DNA from: CAYLNK01 sp964384675 | Lineage (GTDB): Bacteria; Acidobacteriota; Thermoanaerobaculia; UBA5066 | Direction of reading: 5' to 3' | DNA: 33,697 bases | Assembly: GCA_964384675.1 (NCBI GenBank) | Contig: CAYLNK010000032.1 | Location: 1 to 33,697, forward strand | Shown: positions 6,844 through 15,351 of the stretch, in pieces | Numbering within the stretch: position 1 is the stretch's first letter | Layout: the number at the start of each line of letters is the position of its first letter | Notes under the pieces: model-generated | Told to the model about the DNA's origin: nothing | The model's database searches: none | Seen by the model: the letters and a program-made list of their open reading frames with translations, nothing else | Program-made: the position numbers and the translations under genes

Positions 6844-9057
6844 TCAGCGGGCGGGCGGCACGTCGAGCGCGGTGCCGCCCGGGTTGATCCCCATCTCGTC
6901 GAGGAGGTTCTTCGCGCCGTCCACCTCGGTCATGGTCCAGAGCATGTAGCGGCTGTCCACGTGGATCGAACGGGTCTTCACCGGGTCGAAGATCAGGTCG
7001 GACGCGACGGTGTCGTAGGTGCCGTCGAACAGGAGCCCGATCAGCTCACCCTTCGAGTTGAGGGTCGCCGAGCCGGAGTTGCCGCCGGTCGTGTCCACGG
7101 TCGAGAGGAAGTTCACCGGCACGTCGCCCAGCTTCGGGTCGGAATACGGCGTCTTCTTCCCGCCGCGGAGCGCCTTGATCGCCTCGAGCTCGCGGATCGG
7201 GGCGTCGAAGTCGCCCGTGCCGCGGTGCTTCTCGACGATGCCGGCGAGGGTCGTCTGCGGGGTGTAGATCATCCCGTCGCGCGGGACGACGCCCTTGACG
7301 CTGCCGTACGTCACCCGGAGCGTGCCGTTCGCGTCGGGCGCCACCAGGCCCCCCCCCTTCTCGAGCTGGGCCTTCATGTAGCGCGGGTTCAGGCGTGAGC
7401 GCGTGCCGGCGCGTGCCTTCTCGGCCTCCTCCAGCTCCTTCATCGCCGGGTGGAGCGCGATGGCGAGATCGAGGAACGTGTCCTTGATGGCGACGAGCTC
7501 CGCGTTCGACTTCTCGAAGAGGGCGAGACGGCTCGCCTGGTCGTTCAGCTTCGTGCCGGCGTACAGCTTGTCGAGGTAGGCGTCGATCGCCTTGCCCGCG
7601 TCGCCGTCCGTCATGCCGAAAGAGAGGCCCGCCGCCTTGTCGACGACGGCGATCCGCTGGGCGGCGGGGAGCTTGGCGACCTCGACCATCACGTACCGCA
7701 GGAGAGCGCGGTCGGCCTTCAGGTCGAGGGAGCGCTGCATCCGCTCGAGCATGTCCTTCACGCGGGTCCAGTTCCGCTCCTGGAGGGCCGGCTCACGGTC
7801 GATGTCCTTCTTGGGGCGCTCGAGCGAGAGCCGGTTGAGCGTGCCGGCCGCCTGCAGGAGGCTCGAGGCGGCGCCGAGCGCGCCGAGCGTGGCGTCGTGG
7901 TCGCGGGTCTTCAGCTCCTCGGCCAGGAGGGCGTCGAGGGCCGGCAGCACGTCCCCGTACTCCTTCTGCCGCTTCGCGTCGCCGGCGATCCAGGCGCGGA
8001 GCTCCTTCTCCTGCGCTTCCTTCACCTTCAGGAGGCCGCCGTTGAGCATCCCCTCGAGCTTCCCCTTGATGTTGGTCAGGGTGTTGTTGAGGCCTCGCTT
8101 CTTCGAGGCGACCTTGATCTCCGTCTCCTTGCTCCCCTTGGACACCTCGTCGAGGAGGGCGAGCTGGTCCGTGTAGCGGCGGACGACGCGCGGGTACGCC
8201 CAATCCACCGTGTGCCGGATCTCGCCGAACGTCTGGAGCCGCTGGGTGCGGCCCGGGTAGCCGGCCACGAAAACCACGTCGCCGGGCGTGGCGCCCTGCG
8301 TCGAGACCTTCAGGAAGTGCTTGGGCCGGTACGGGACGTTCTCCCTGGAGTACGGCGCCGCCTTGCCGTCCTTGGTCACGTAGGCGCGGTAGTAGCTCCA
8401 GTCGCCGGTGTGGCGCGGCCACTGCCAGTTGTCCGTCTCGCCGCCGAAGACGCCGATGCCGGACGGGGGCGCGTAGACCAGCCGGACGTCCTTGATCTCC
8501 ATCTGGGCGATCTCGAAGAACCGGAGTCCCTCGAAGAACGAGGCGACGCGGCAGCGGGCGCCGTCCTTCTCGCAGGCGGCGGTACGCTCTTTCACGCGGC
8601 GCTCGATGGCGTCGTAGCGCTGGCGGTCGGTGGCCTTCGGGTCGAGCTTGCCGAGGATCTCGTCGGTGACCTCGTTGACCGAGGTCGTGACGTAGACGCT
8701 GGAGCCGGGGCCGTTCGAGAGCTCCTCGTCCCTGGTCCTGGCGAGGAAGCCTTCCTGGATGAGGTTCCTCTGCGGGGTCGAGTTGTACTGGAGCGAGCCG
8801 ACCACGCAGTGGTGGTTGGTCACGATCAGCCCCTCCGGCGAGACGAACGAGGCGCTGCAGCCGCCGAGCGAGACGATCGCCCCCATCGGGAAGCCGGTCA
8901 GGTCGGCGAAGGCGTTCGGGTCACCCGTGAAGCCCATCTCCTTGAGCCTCGGGGCGAGCGCGGGGATCTGCTGAGGCATCCACATCCCCTCGTCGGCGAG
9001 GAGCGGGAGCGTGACGGCCGCCAGTGCGGCCAAGGCGAGGCGCGAGGGGCGGATCAT
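6844..9057 (-). CDS. S46 family dipeptidyl-peptidase (DPP7-like)
   Basis: This 737-residue secreted serine exopeptidase releases N-terminal dipeptides in the periplasm. A signal peptide covers residues 1 to about 21, followed by the family-typical start DEGMWMPQQIP. Family S46 landmarks are present: TNHHC around the catalytic His (residues 80-84), the GGETDNWQWPRHTGD segment bearing the Asp, and GGNSGS with the nucleophile at Ser661. The residue 18 positions after the Ser, which sets S1 specificity in this family (Gly in DPP7, Arg in DPP11), is Gly679, predicting hydrophobic P1 residues rather than Asp/Glu. The start at ATG 9057 is fixed by an AAGGAG site ten bases upstream. It is convergent with the zinc-ribbon gene across the repeat array and divergent from the permease gene. 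Confidence 0.93.
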   Translation of the reverse strand: MIRPSRLALAALAAVTLPLLADEGMWMPQQIPALAPRLKEMGFTGDPNAFADLTGFPMGAIVSLGGCSASFVSPEGLIVTNHHCVVGSLQYNSTPQRNLIQEGFLARTRDEELSNGPGSSVYVTTSVNEVTDEILGKLDPKATDRQRYDAIERRVKERTAACEKDGARCRVASFFEGLRFFEIAQMEIKDVRLVYAPPSGIGVFGGETDNWQWPRHTGDWSYYRAYVTKDGKAAPYSRENVPYRPKHFLKVSTQGATPGDVVFVAGYPGRTQRLQTFGEIRHTVDWAYPRVVRRYTDQLALLDEVSKGSKETEIKVASKKRGLNNTLTNIKGKLEGMLNGGLLKVKEAQEKELRAWIAGDAKRQKEYGDVLPALDALLAEELKTRDHDATLGALGAASSLLQAAGTLNRLSLERPKKDIDREPALQERNWTRVKDMLERMQRSLDLKADRALLRYVMVEVAKLPAAQRIAVVDKAAGLSFGMTDGDAGKAIDAYLDKLYAGTKLNDQASRLALFEKSNAELVAIKDTFLDLAIALHPAMKELEEAEKARAGTRSRLNPRYMKAQLEKGGGLVAPDANGTLRVTYGSVKGVVPRDGMIYTPQTTLAGIVEKHRGTGDFDAPIRELEAIKALRGGKKTPYSDPKLGDVPVNFLSTVDTTGGNSGSATLNSKGELIGLLFDGTYDTVASDLIFDPVKTRSIHVDSRYMLWTMTEVDGAKNLLDEMGINPGGTALDVPPAR

Positions 9058-9067
9058 TCGGACGTGT

Positions 9068-9073
9068 CTCCTT
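9068..9073 (-). promoter_or_regulatory. Ribosome binding site of the S46 peptidase gene
   Basis: AAGGAG lies ten bases before ATG 9057. It fixes the start and excludes the much longer open frame that continues upstream to about 9774. Confidence 0.7.
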
Positions 9074-9164
9074 CGTTTCCGGGGGGGTGGGGGGCCTTCG
9101 GCAGGCAAGAGGGACGGATACGGAGGCGGCGCCCGTTTGTTTCGGGCCTCCGCACCGTGGAACC

Positions 9165-9170
9165 TATCAT
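9165..9170 (+). promoter_or_regulatory. Putative -10 element for the permease gene
   Basis: TATCAT lies eight bases before GTG 9179, with no Shine-Dalgarno sequence between them. This predicts a leader of about two bases. No clear -35 is visible. Confidence 0.4.
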
Positions 9171-9178
9171 CCCGGCCG

Positions 9179-10285
9179 GTGCTACGCGTCTCGCTCCTCC
9201 TCGCGGCCGCCGTCCTGGTGCTCCAGCTGGTCTCCCCCCGCGAGGTGCCGGCGCTCCTCGACCTGAAGCTCCTGGAGATGTTCGTGGTCCTGATCGTGGC
9301 CGTGGAGTGCGCGCGCCGCTCCGGCCTGTTCGACTGGCTGGTGGCCCGGATCCTGGAGCGGGTGCGCTCGGAGCGTGCGCTCGCCTTCTCGGCCGTCCTC
9401 CTGACCGGAGCGCTTTCGGCGCTCCTCACGAACGACGTCGCGCTCCTGCTGGTGGTCCCGTTCACGCTCGCCTTCGAGCGAACGGGCCCGGACGGCTTCG
9501 ACCCGGTCCGGATCGTGGTCCTCGAGATCTCGGCCGCGAACCTGGCCGGGGCCCTGCTGCCGACGGGCAACCCGCAGAACCTCTTCCTGTTCACGCGGGC
9601 GGGTCTTTCGCCCGTCGCGTTCCTCGCCGCGCAGCTCCCCTGGGTGGGCGTGATGACCGCCGCCCTGCTCCTCGCCGTCCCTCTCCTCGTGCCGGCCCGC
9701 GCGCTTCCCGCGCCCCCCGGGACCGCGATCCGGGTGAGGAAACGGCTCGCGCTCGGCGGAAAGCTGCTCCTCACGCTCCAGGTCTTCGCCGTGCTCGGGC
9801 TCGTGCCGCGCGCCGCGCCGCTCCTGGCGGCCGTCCCGGTCGCCCTCCTCCTGGGCCGCGACCTCCTCTCGGCCGACTTCTCGCTGGTGGCCGTCTTCTC
9901 CGCGCTCTTCGTCGTCGTGGAGGGGCTGCGTCGCTCGCCCCTCTACGCCCTGGTCGACCCGATCCGGCGCTTCGGGACGTCCCCGGAAGGCTTCGTCGTC
10001 TCCGGCGCGCTCCTCTCCCAGGTCGTCTCGAACGTCCCCGCGGCGATCCTCCTGGCCCCGTCCGCGGCCGGCGCGGCCGCCTTCACCGGGCTCCTCTACG
10101 GGGTGAACGCCGGAGGCTGCGGGACGCCGATCGCGTCGATCGCCAACCTGATCGGAGCCGACCTCTACGTGCGCGCGCGGAAGGGCCACGCCCGGCGATT
10201 CTGGACCCTGTTCCTGCCGGTCTCCTTCGGCCTCCTGGCGCTCGCGATCGCCCTCTCGATCGCCCTTCTGTCGGCGGGTCCGTAG
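9179..10285 (+). CDS. ArsB/NhaD/SLC13-type (ion transporter superfamily) permease
   Basis: This protein of about 368 residues consists almost entirely of hydrophobic helices (about ten) and belongs to the IT superfamily, which includes ArsB, NhaD, CitM and SLC13 carriers. Two inverted half-repeats are recognisable by their re-entrant hairpin motifs. In the first half these are LLTNDVALLLVVP and ANLAGALLPTGNPQN; in the second, VVSNVPAAILLAP and GGCGTPIASIANLIG. These motifs line the substrate site, so the protein should move an anion or Na+ coupled to a gradient, but the substrate cannot be told. The GTG start is supported by a nearby -10-like box and by the hydrophobic N-terminus starting there. 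Its TAG stop forms part of the putative nadC -10 box. Confidence 0.8.
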   Translation: MLRVSLLLAAAVLVLQLVSPREVPALLDLKLLEMFVVLIVAVECARRSGLFDWLVARILERVRSERALAFSAVLLTGALSALLTNDVALLLVVPFTLAFERTGPDGFDPVRIVVLEISAANLAGALLPTGNPQNLFLFTRAGLSPVAFLAAQLPWVGVMTAALLLAVPLLVPARALPAPPGTAIRVRKRLALGGKLLLTLQVFAVLGLVPRAAPLLAAVPVALLLGRDLLSADFSLVAVFSALFVVVEGLRRSPLYALVDPIRRFGTSPEGFVVSGALLSQVVSNVPAAILLAPSAAGAAAFTGLLYGVNAGGCGTPIASIANLIGADLYVRARKGHARRFWTLFLPVSFGLLALAIALSIALLSAGP

Positions 10286-10288
10286 AAT
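10283..10288 (+). promoter_or_regulatory. Putative leaderless promoter -10 for nadC
   Basis: TAGAAT (the first three bases are the permease stop codon) lies exactly six bases before GTG 10295, so the expected +1 is the G of the start codon. There is no Shine-Dalgarno sequence. No clear -35 is seen. Confidence 0.5.
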
Positions 10289-10294
10289 CGGGCC

Positions 10295-11275
10295 GTGACC
10301 CCCGACCTGCGGCACGCCCTGGACGACCTCCTGACCCGGGCCTTCGCCGAGGACGGCGAGGACGTCACCTCCCTCGCCGTGTTCGGCCCGGCCGCCCGCG
10401 TTACCGCGCGGATGGTGTGCCGGGAGCCCGCGGTCGTCGCCGGGGTGTCGTTCCTTCCCCGGATCTTCGCGTTCCTCCACCCGCCCGCCTCGGTCTCCGT
10501 CCTGGTCGACGACGGCACCTCCGTCGCGCCGATGACGGCCCTCGCCGAGGTGGAGGGCCCGGCCATCACCGTCCTCGCCGCGGAGAGGACCGCGCTCAAC
10601 CTGGTGCAGCGCCTGAGCGGGATCGCCACCGGGACGCGTGCCTACGTGGATGCCCTGGCGGGGACCGGCTGCACTCTGCTGGACACACGCAAGACCACGC
10701 CCGGACTGCGCCTCTTCGAGCGCTACGCGGTGCGGTGCGGCGGGGGCACGAACCACCGCTTCGGTCTCTCGCACGGCTTCCTCGTGAAGGACAACCACGC
10801 CGACGGCGCCGGCAGCGTCTTCGACGCGACGCGCCGGGCGGCGGACTTCCGCTCGATCAACCGGCGTCTGCGACGACACCTCCTGGAGGTGGAGGCCCGC
10901 ACGCTGGACGAGGTGCGCCAGGCCCTCGACGGCGGGGCGGAGCGGATCCTCCTGGACAACATGAGCCTCCCCGAGATGCGCCGCGCCGTCACGCTGATCC
11001 GCGCCTTCGCGGGACGGCGCGTGACGATCGAGGCGTCCGGCGGCATGGACCCGAAGAAGGCGAGCGCCTCGGCCCGCGCCGGCGTCGACTTCGTCTCCGT
11101 CGGCGCTCTCACCCACACGGTCCGGGCGATCGACATCGGCCTCGACGTGACGTTGCGGCCCGCCGCGGCGACGAAGGAGCCGACGGCGTCTCCTGGGGGT
11201 GCGGGGGGCGGAGCGCCCCCGCCGACCCATGCCGCCCCGGCCGCGCCCGCCCGACGCCGGACTACGCGCCGATGA
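10295..11275 (+). CDS. nadC: Nicotinate-nucleotide pyrophosphorylase (quinolinate phosphoribosyltransferase)
   Basis: NadC converts quinolinate and PRPP to nicotinate mononucleotide, CO2 and PPi, the third step of de novo NAD synthesis. Type-II PRTase signatures are clear: LLDTRKTTPGLR, YAVRCGGGTNHR, HGFLVKDNH, the LLDNMS segment and the C-terminal EASGGM and SVGALTH phosphate-binding loops. The core ends near residue 292, as in normal family members. The 326-residue product carries an extra Gly/Pro/Ala/Arg-rich tail of about 33 residues encoded by a GC-rich hairpin sequence, so the tail is probably not part of the fold. The gene overlaps nadB by four bases (ATGA). nadA is not in this window. 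Confidence 0.95.
   Translation: MTPDLRHALDDLLTRAFAEDGEDVTSLAVFGPAARVTARMVCREPAVVAGVSFLPRIFAFLHPPASVSVLVDDGTSVAPMTALAEVEGPAITVLAAERTALNLVQRLSGIATGTRAYVDALAGTGCTLLDTRKTTPGLRLFERYAVRCGGGTNHRFGLSHGFLVKDNHADGAGSVFDATRRAADFRSINRRLRRHLLEVEARTLDEVRQALDGGAERILLDNMSLPEMRRAVTLIRAFAGRRVTIEASGGMDPKKASASARAGVDFVSVGALTHTVRAIDIGLDVTLRPAAATKEPTASPGGAGGGAPPPTHAAPAAPARRRTTRR
11201..11222 (+). repeat. REP-like GC hairpin within the nadC 3' end
   Basis: GCGGGGG (11201-11207) pairs with CCCCCGC (11216-11222) around an eight-base loop, inside a G-run/C-run block that encodes the unusual NadC tail. It resembles small intergenic palindromes of GC-rich genomes that have been absorbed into the reading frame. Only one copy is visible here. 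Confidence 0.35.
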
Positions 11276-12873
11276 GGCTCGAGGCCGAGCGGATCCGCGT
11301 TCCGGTCCTGGTCCTCGGCACCGGCATCGCCGGCCTGACCACGGCGTTCGCGCTCGCCCGGCGCGGCCTCAAGGTCGTGGTCGCCACGAAGGCCCCTCTC
11401 CCCGAGGACTGCAACACGTCCTTTGCGCAGGGTGGAATCATCTACTTCGGCAAGAACGACTCCCCGAGGTCGCTCGTGAAGGACATCCTCCAGGCCGGCG
11501 CCGGGCAGTGCCAGCCCGAGGCCGTGGCCCACCTCGCCGCGCGGGGGCCGGAGATCGTCAAGGAGATCCTCCTCGACGAGATCGGCGTCCCGTTCTCGCG
11601 CACCACCGGCGGCGATCTGGACTTCACCCGGGAGGGAGCCCACTCCGTCGCGCGGATCGTCCACGCCGCCGACGCCACCGGGCGCGCCATCGAGACGGCC
11701 CTCCTCGCCCGCATCGCCAGGGAGCGGAACGTCACGATCTGGAGCGGCGCGACGGCGATCGACCTGATCACCGCCCGCCACCACTCCACCGACGTCGCGC
11801 AGCGCTACGCGCTCCAGGACCCGTGCCTCGGGGCGTACGTCCTGGACTCCGGCGGGTCGGTCCACACCGTCCTCGCCGACTTCACCGTTCTGGCCACGGG
11901 CGGTGTCGGCAGCCTCTTCCTGCACACGACGAACACGCCGCACGCGATCGGCGACGGCCTCACGATGGCCGCGCGCGCCGGCGCCGCCACGCTGAACCTC
12001 GAGTACATCCAGTTCCACCCGACCACGCTCTACCACCCCGACTCCCGCGGCTTCCTCATCTCCGAGGCGCTGCGCGGCGAGGGGGCCGTGCTCGTGAACC
12101 GCTCCGGCGAGGCGTTCATGGAGCGTTACGACCCGCGCCAGAAGGACCTCGCCCCGCGCGACGTCGTGACCCGGGCGATCGTCGAGGAGATGACGACGCG
12201 CGGCGAGACGTGCGTCTACCTCGACCTCGCGCACCACTATCGCTCGCACAACGGCCAGGGGATCCGCGAGCGGTTCCCGACGATCGCCGCCAAGTGCACG
12301 GAGCTCGGGATCGACATCGCCACCGAGCCGATCCCGGTGGTCCCCGCCGCCCACTACTTCTGCGGTGGCGTCCTCGTCGACCTCGAGGGGAGGACGACGA
12401 TCCGGCACCTGTACGCCGTCGGGGAGACGAGCTGCACGGGCGTCCACGGCGCGAACCGCCTGGCTTCCACGTCGCTCCTGGAGGGCCTCGTCTGGGGCTA
12501 CCACGCCGCCACGTCGATCGCCGAGCGGCTGAAGGCCGGGCGGGCGTTCCCGCCCCCGGTCTTCCGCGCGATCCCCGACTGGCGTTCCCCCGGCGACGCG
12601 CTGAACGAGGACCCGGCGCTCGTCCAGCAGGACTGGGCGACGATCCGGAACACGATGTGGAACTACGTCGGCATCGTGCGGACGACGGAGCGCCTGGGCC
12701 GTGCCGTCGCCGACATCCGGGACCTCGAGAAGCGGCTCCTCCGCTTCTACCACGAGACCAAGATCTCCAAGGCGATCGTCGACCTCTTCCACGGCGTCCA
12801 CGCCAGCTACCTGATCGCGCAGGCGGCCCTCAAGAACCCGGTCTCCAGGGGCTGCCACTACCGGAAGAGTTGA
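11272..12873 (+). CDS. nadB: L-aspartate oxidase
   Basis: NadB oxidises L-aspartate to iminoaspartate with FAD, the first step of bacterial de novo NAD synthesis. The 533-residue protein begins with a dinucleotide-binding motif (VLGTGIAGLTTAFALARRG) and has NTSFAQGGI, LATGGVGSLF, the EYIQFHPTTLY substrate segment, GVHGANRLASTSLLEG and a C-terminal helical domain typical of the succinate dehydrogenase/fumarate reductase flavoprotein family. The start is ATG 11272, in the ATGA overlap with nadC; the very long upstream extension of the same frame is an artefact of high GC. It overlaps the next gene by TTGA. The order nadC-nadB without nadA implies NadA is encoded elsewhere. Confidence 0.95.
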   Translation: MRLEAERIRVPVLVLGTGIAGLTTAFALARRGLKVVVATKAPLPEDCNTSFAQGGIIYFGKNDSPRSLVKDILQAGAGQCQPEAVAHLAARGPEIVKEILLDEIGVPFSRTTGGDLDFTREGAHSVARIVHAADATGRAIETALLARIARERNVTIWSGATAIDLITARHHSTDVAQRYALQDPCLGAYVLDSGGSVHTVLADFTVLATGGVGSLFLHTTNTPHAIGDGLTMAARAGAATLNLEYIQFHPTTLYHPDSRGFLISEALRGEGAVLVNRSGEAFMERYDPRQKDLAPRDVVTRAIVEEMTTRGETCVYLDLAHHYRSHNGQGIRERFPTIAAKCTELGIDIATEPIPVVPAAHYFCGGVLVDLEGRTTIRHLYAVGETSCTGVHGANRLASTSLLEGLVWGYHAATSIAERLKAGRAFPPPVFRAIPDWRSPGDALNEDPALVQQDWATIRNTMWNYVGIVRTTERLGRAVADIRDLEKRLLRFYHETKISKAIVDLFHGVHASYLIAQAALKNPVSRGCHYRKS

Positions 12874-13880
12874 CGCGCGGCGCGGCTCTCGCGGTCGTGG
12901 CGGCGCTCCTCGTTCCGCGCGAGGGGCTGGGGGCTCCCTCCCGTGCGTTCCACCTGGACGGGGTGCGCCTCGCCGCACCGGTGCTCCGGCTCGATCCGCC
13001 CGCCGCGCCCGAGCCCGCGCCCCCGCCGCGCCGTCCGCTCCTGGACAGGAAGAGCGCCCTCGTCACCGCGGGTCTGCTCGGCGCGGTCCCGATCATCAGC
13101 TACGCCGCCTGGTGGCGCGACGGCGGGACCTCGCGCTTCACCCTCGCCCACGAGAACTGGTTCGGAGAGGAGACCTACGCGGGCGGGGCGGACAAGGCGT
13201 CCCACATCGTGGTCGGCTATTTCGGTCAGCGCGCGCTGCAGGCGCTCTACCTGGAGCTCGGCCGGACGCGCGAGGAGGCCCGGCGCCTCTCGATCGGCGT
13301 CGGGCTGGCCGCCGGGGCGCTCATCGAGCTGGGCGACGCCTTCTCCCAGTACGGCGGTGCTTGGGAGGATGTGGTGTCGAACGCCATCGGCATCGGCGCC
13401 GGCGCCCTCCTCGACGCGCATGGGCTCCACGACACGCTCGGGATGAGGGTCGGATTCGTGAAGGCGTTGATCCCCGACGCCTGCTGCCGGTTCGGCGGCT
13501 ACGGCAGCGACTACTCACGGGAGATCTACACGCTCGACGTGAAGCTGGCGGGTCTCCTGCCGCGGCTCGGCGTCGCGCGACCCGGGCTCGGGCGCTTCTT
13601 CCTCGTCTCGCTGGCGTACGGCACCAAGGGGTACCGCTACTCCGACGCGCCGGTGCGGGAGCGGAACGTCGGCCTGGAGGTGGGGCTGAACGTCGCCGAG
13701 GTCCTCCGCGCCGTGGGAGTGAGGGACTCGACGTGGTGGGGGAAGCCGCTCCTCCTCCTCGCCACGTACTTCCGGATCCCCTACACGTCGTTCGGCTGGC
13801 GGTACGACATGAACCACCAGCGGCTGTACGGCCCCGACACCGGGGACCGGTTCGACCCGGGCTCGATCTTCTACGACTAG
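12870..13880 (+). CDS. DUF2279 (YfiM-like) exported protein
   Basis: The 336-residue product starts at TTG 12870, overlapping the nadB stop as TTGA, and so is translationally coupled to nadB. An N-terminal hydrophobic stretch (ALAVVAALLV) looks like a signal peptide, and a second hydrophobic segment follows near residues 68-85. The DKASHIVVGYF motif (around residue 109) and the GGAWEDVVSNAIG segment are typical of DUF2279/YfiM-family envelope proteins. The C-terminal half has aromatic, beta-rich segments (SFGWRYDMNHQRLYG, DPGSIFYD) compatible with an outer-membrane or periplasmic protein. Function is unknown, and I see no biochemical reason for its place in the NAD operon. Confidence 0.75.
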   Translation: MTRGAALAVVAALLVPREGLGAPSRAFHLDGVRLAAPVLRLDPPAAPEPAPPPRRPLLDRKSALVTAGLLGAVPIISYAAWWRDGGTSRFTLAHENWFGEETYAGGADKASHIVVGYFGQRALQALYLELGRTREEARRLSIGVGLAAGALIELGDAFSQYGGAWEDVVSNAIGIGAGALLDAHGLHDTLGMRVGFVKALIPDACCRFGGYGSDYSREIYTLDVKLAGLLPRLGVARPGLGRFFLVSLAYGTKGYRYSDAPVRERNVGLEVGLNVAEVLRAVGVRDSTWWGKPLLLLATYFRIPYTSFGWRYDMNHQRLYGPDTGDRFDPGSIFYD

Positions 13881-14002
13881 CGGCTGGCGATGGCAAGGCG
13901 CGCCGACACAGGCTGCAGCTGGCTCTACGCCCAGTCGGCGCAAACGCCGCCAGCGCCACTGAGGGCCGAGCAGGCGCTGTCGATTCAGCCGTTACATGCA
14001 AC

Positions 14003-14008
14003 TAGACT
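14003..14008 (+). promoter_or_regulatory. Putative leaderless promoter -10 for the K+ channel gene
   Basis: TAGACT lies exactly six bases before GTG 14015 with no Shine-Dalgarno sequence. It sits at the end of a 134-bp intergenic region (13881-14014) in which I see no other signal. Confidence 0.45.
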
Positions 14009-14014
14009 GGGACG

Positions 14015-14788
14015 GTGCCGACCGAACCCACCGAATCCGATCGGAAGGTAGCCGAGGAGCTGGAGCCTTTCCAGCTCGTCGTCCTCGTCCTCTCGGTCTA
14101 CGTCCTCCTCGCGATGCTGGCCGAGGGGATCCTCGACCTGCCCGCGGAGACGAGACGCCTCCTCGCCCAGATCGACGTCCTGGTCTGCGGCGTCTTCCTC
14201 ACCGACTTCTTCGTCCGGCTCCACCGGGCGCCCCGCAAGCTCGCGTTCCTGAAGTGGGGCTGGTTCGACCTCGTCTCGTCGATCCCGATGGTCGATTCGC
14301 TTCGCTGGATCCGGGTCGTACGTGTCCTCCGCCTCCTCCGGATCCTGCGGGCCGTCCGCTCGGCCCGCGTCGTCCTCGGCTTCATCTTCCGGAGCCGGAT
14401 CCGCGGCACGTTCGCCTCGGTGGCCCTCGGGATGGCGGTCATCGTGATCACCTCCTCCATCGCGATCCTCCACGCCGAGCGGAACGCCGGCGAGCCGAAC
14501 ATCAGGACGGGGAGCGACGCCCTCTGGTGGTCGGTCTCCACGATGACGACCGTCGGCTACGGCGACCGGTACCCGGTGACCCCCGAGGGCCGCTTGATCG
14601 CGGTCACCGTGATGGTGGCGGGCTGCGGGGTCTTCGGACTCTTCACCGCCGGAGTGGCGTCGCTCTTCCTGCAGGAGGCGGAGAGGCAGGAGAAGGCCCA
14701 CTTCGAGCTCGTCCTCTCGGAGCTGAAGCGGATCGAGAAGAAGGTCGACGCCCTGTCGCGCGAGCCGGGCCGGGATCACCAGCCGTAG
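14015..14788 (+). CDS. Voltage-gated-type potassium channel (6TM ion transport protein)
   Basis: This 257-residue inner-membrane protein has the Kv plan: S1 near residues 19-37, S2/S3 between 52 and 93, and an S4 voltage-sensor-like helix at 97-117 with arginines at roughly every third position (RWIRVVRVLRLLRILRAVR). After S5 (about 136-153), the pore helix and selectivity filter TTVGYGD lie at 178-184, then S6 at about 193-216. The filter is the canonical K+ signature. The C-terminus (217-250) is a short coiled coil, probably for tetramer assembly, with no RCK or cyclic-nucleotide domain. Its 3' end overlaps the convergent PagL-like gene by 13 bp. Confidence 0.92.
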   Translation: MPTEPTESDRKVAEELEPFQLVVLVLSVYVLLAMLAEGILDLPAETRRLLAQIDVLVCGVFLTDFFVRLHRAPRKLAFLKWGWFDLVSSIPMVDSLRWIRVVRVLRLLRILRAVRSARVVLGFIFRSRIRGTFASVALGMAVIVITSSIAILHAERNAGEPNIRTGSDALWWSVSTMTTVGYGDRYPVTPEGRLIAVTVMVAGCGVFGLFTAGVASLFLQEAERQEKAHFELVLSELKRIEKKVDALSREPGRDHQP

Positions 14789-15351
14789 GCGAGGACGAGC
14801 TGGTGGAGGCTGAGCCCCGGGTTGTCGCCCGCGGCGAGGCCGAGGTTCGAGACGTGGACGCGCCGGTACCCGGCCGAGACGGTGTCGCCGTTCCCGAGCC
14901 GCGCCACGAGGCGCGCGCCCCCCTGGTCGAAGAAGTTGAAGCGCGAGCCGGCGGCGGGGACCGGGGCGAAGCCCCAGAGCACACCCGCGCCACCCTCCAG
15001 CCGGAGGCCCAGCCAGGAGCCCCGCCTCCCGACGTCGAACGTGAGGAGCCCGCCGAGGCTCACGGCGCCGACGCGCTCCCGCGTCACGTGATCGGTCCGT
15101 GTCTGATTGAAGAGCAGGAAGGGGTAGAGCTCCGCCGACGCGCCGAGGCGGCCGGTCAACCCGAAGTCGCGCGCCACGGCGATCCCCGCCATCTCCGCGA
15201 ACCGCACCGAGTGCGGCGCGGAGGCCTGTCCACCCTGGGCGAGCACCCGCCACCGCCCGTCCCCGGCCGCGAGGGGCGGCGCCGTGGCGAGGAGGAACGT
15301 CGCGACGGCGGCCGTCTTCAGGAGTCTCAGAACGGCGGTGGTGTCGTGCAC
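14776..15351 (-). CDS. PagL-like acyloxyacyl hydrolase (lipid A 3-O-deacylase family)
   Basis: This protein of about 191 residues has a signal peptide (hydrophobic core near residues 12-22, ending PLAAG) and an outer-membrane beta-barrel pattern of alternating strands. The C-terminal motif HVSNLGLAAGDNPGLSLHQL matches the PagL HxSN...NPG catalytic region, with the catalytic His and Ser retained, and the protein ends in an aromatic residue (YGW), as outer-membrane proteins do. PagL enzymes remove the 3-position acyl chain of lipid A. No ATG fits; GTG 15351 gives a good signal peptide and overlaps the preceding lipoprotein gene by 25 bp. It is last in a minus-strand run from the lipid kinase. 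Confidence 0.78.
   Translation of the reverse strand: MHDTTAVLRLLKTAAVATFLLATAPPLAAGDGRWRVLAQGGQASAPHSVRFAEMAGIAVARDFGLTGRLGASAELYPFLLFNQTRTDHVTRERVGAVSLGGLLTFDVGRRGSWLGLRLEGGAGVLWGFAPVPAAGSRFNFFDQGGARLVARLGNGDTVSAGYRRVHVSNLGLAAGDNPGLSLHQLVLAYGW

Noticed and set aside
7450..12873. An open frame of about 1800 codons on the plus strand running through the antisense of the S46 peptidase and through the permease and nadC into nadB
   Set aside because: Only the last 533 codons are NadB; the rest is Arg/Gly/Pro-rich shadow translation of well-supported genes in other frames, a usual effect of high GC.
13881..14014. Possible small RNA or attachment site between the DUF2279 and channel genes
   Set aside because: No tRNA-like structure, repeat or convincing hairpin; only the putative -10 near its end is supported.
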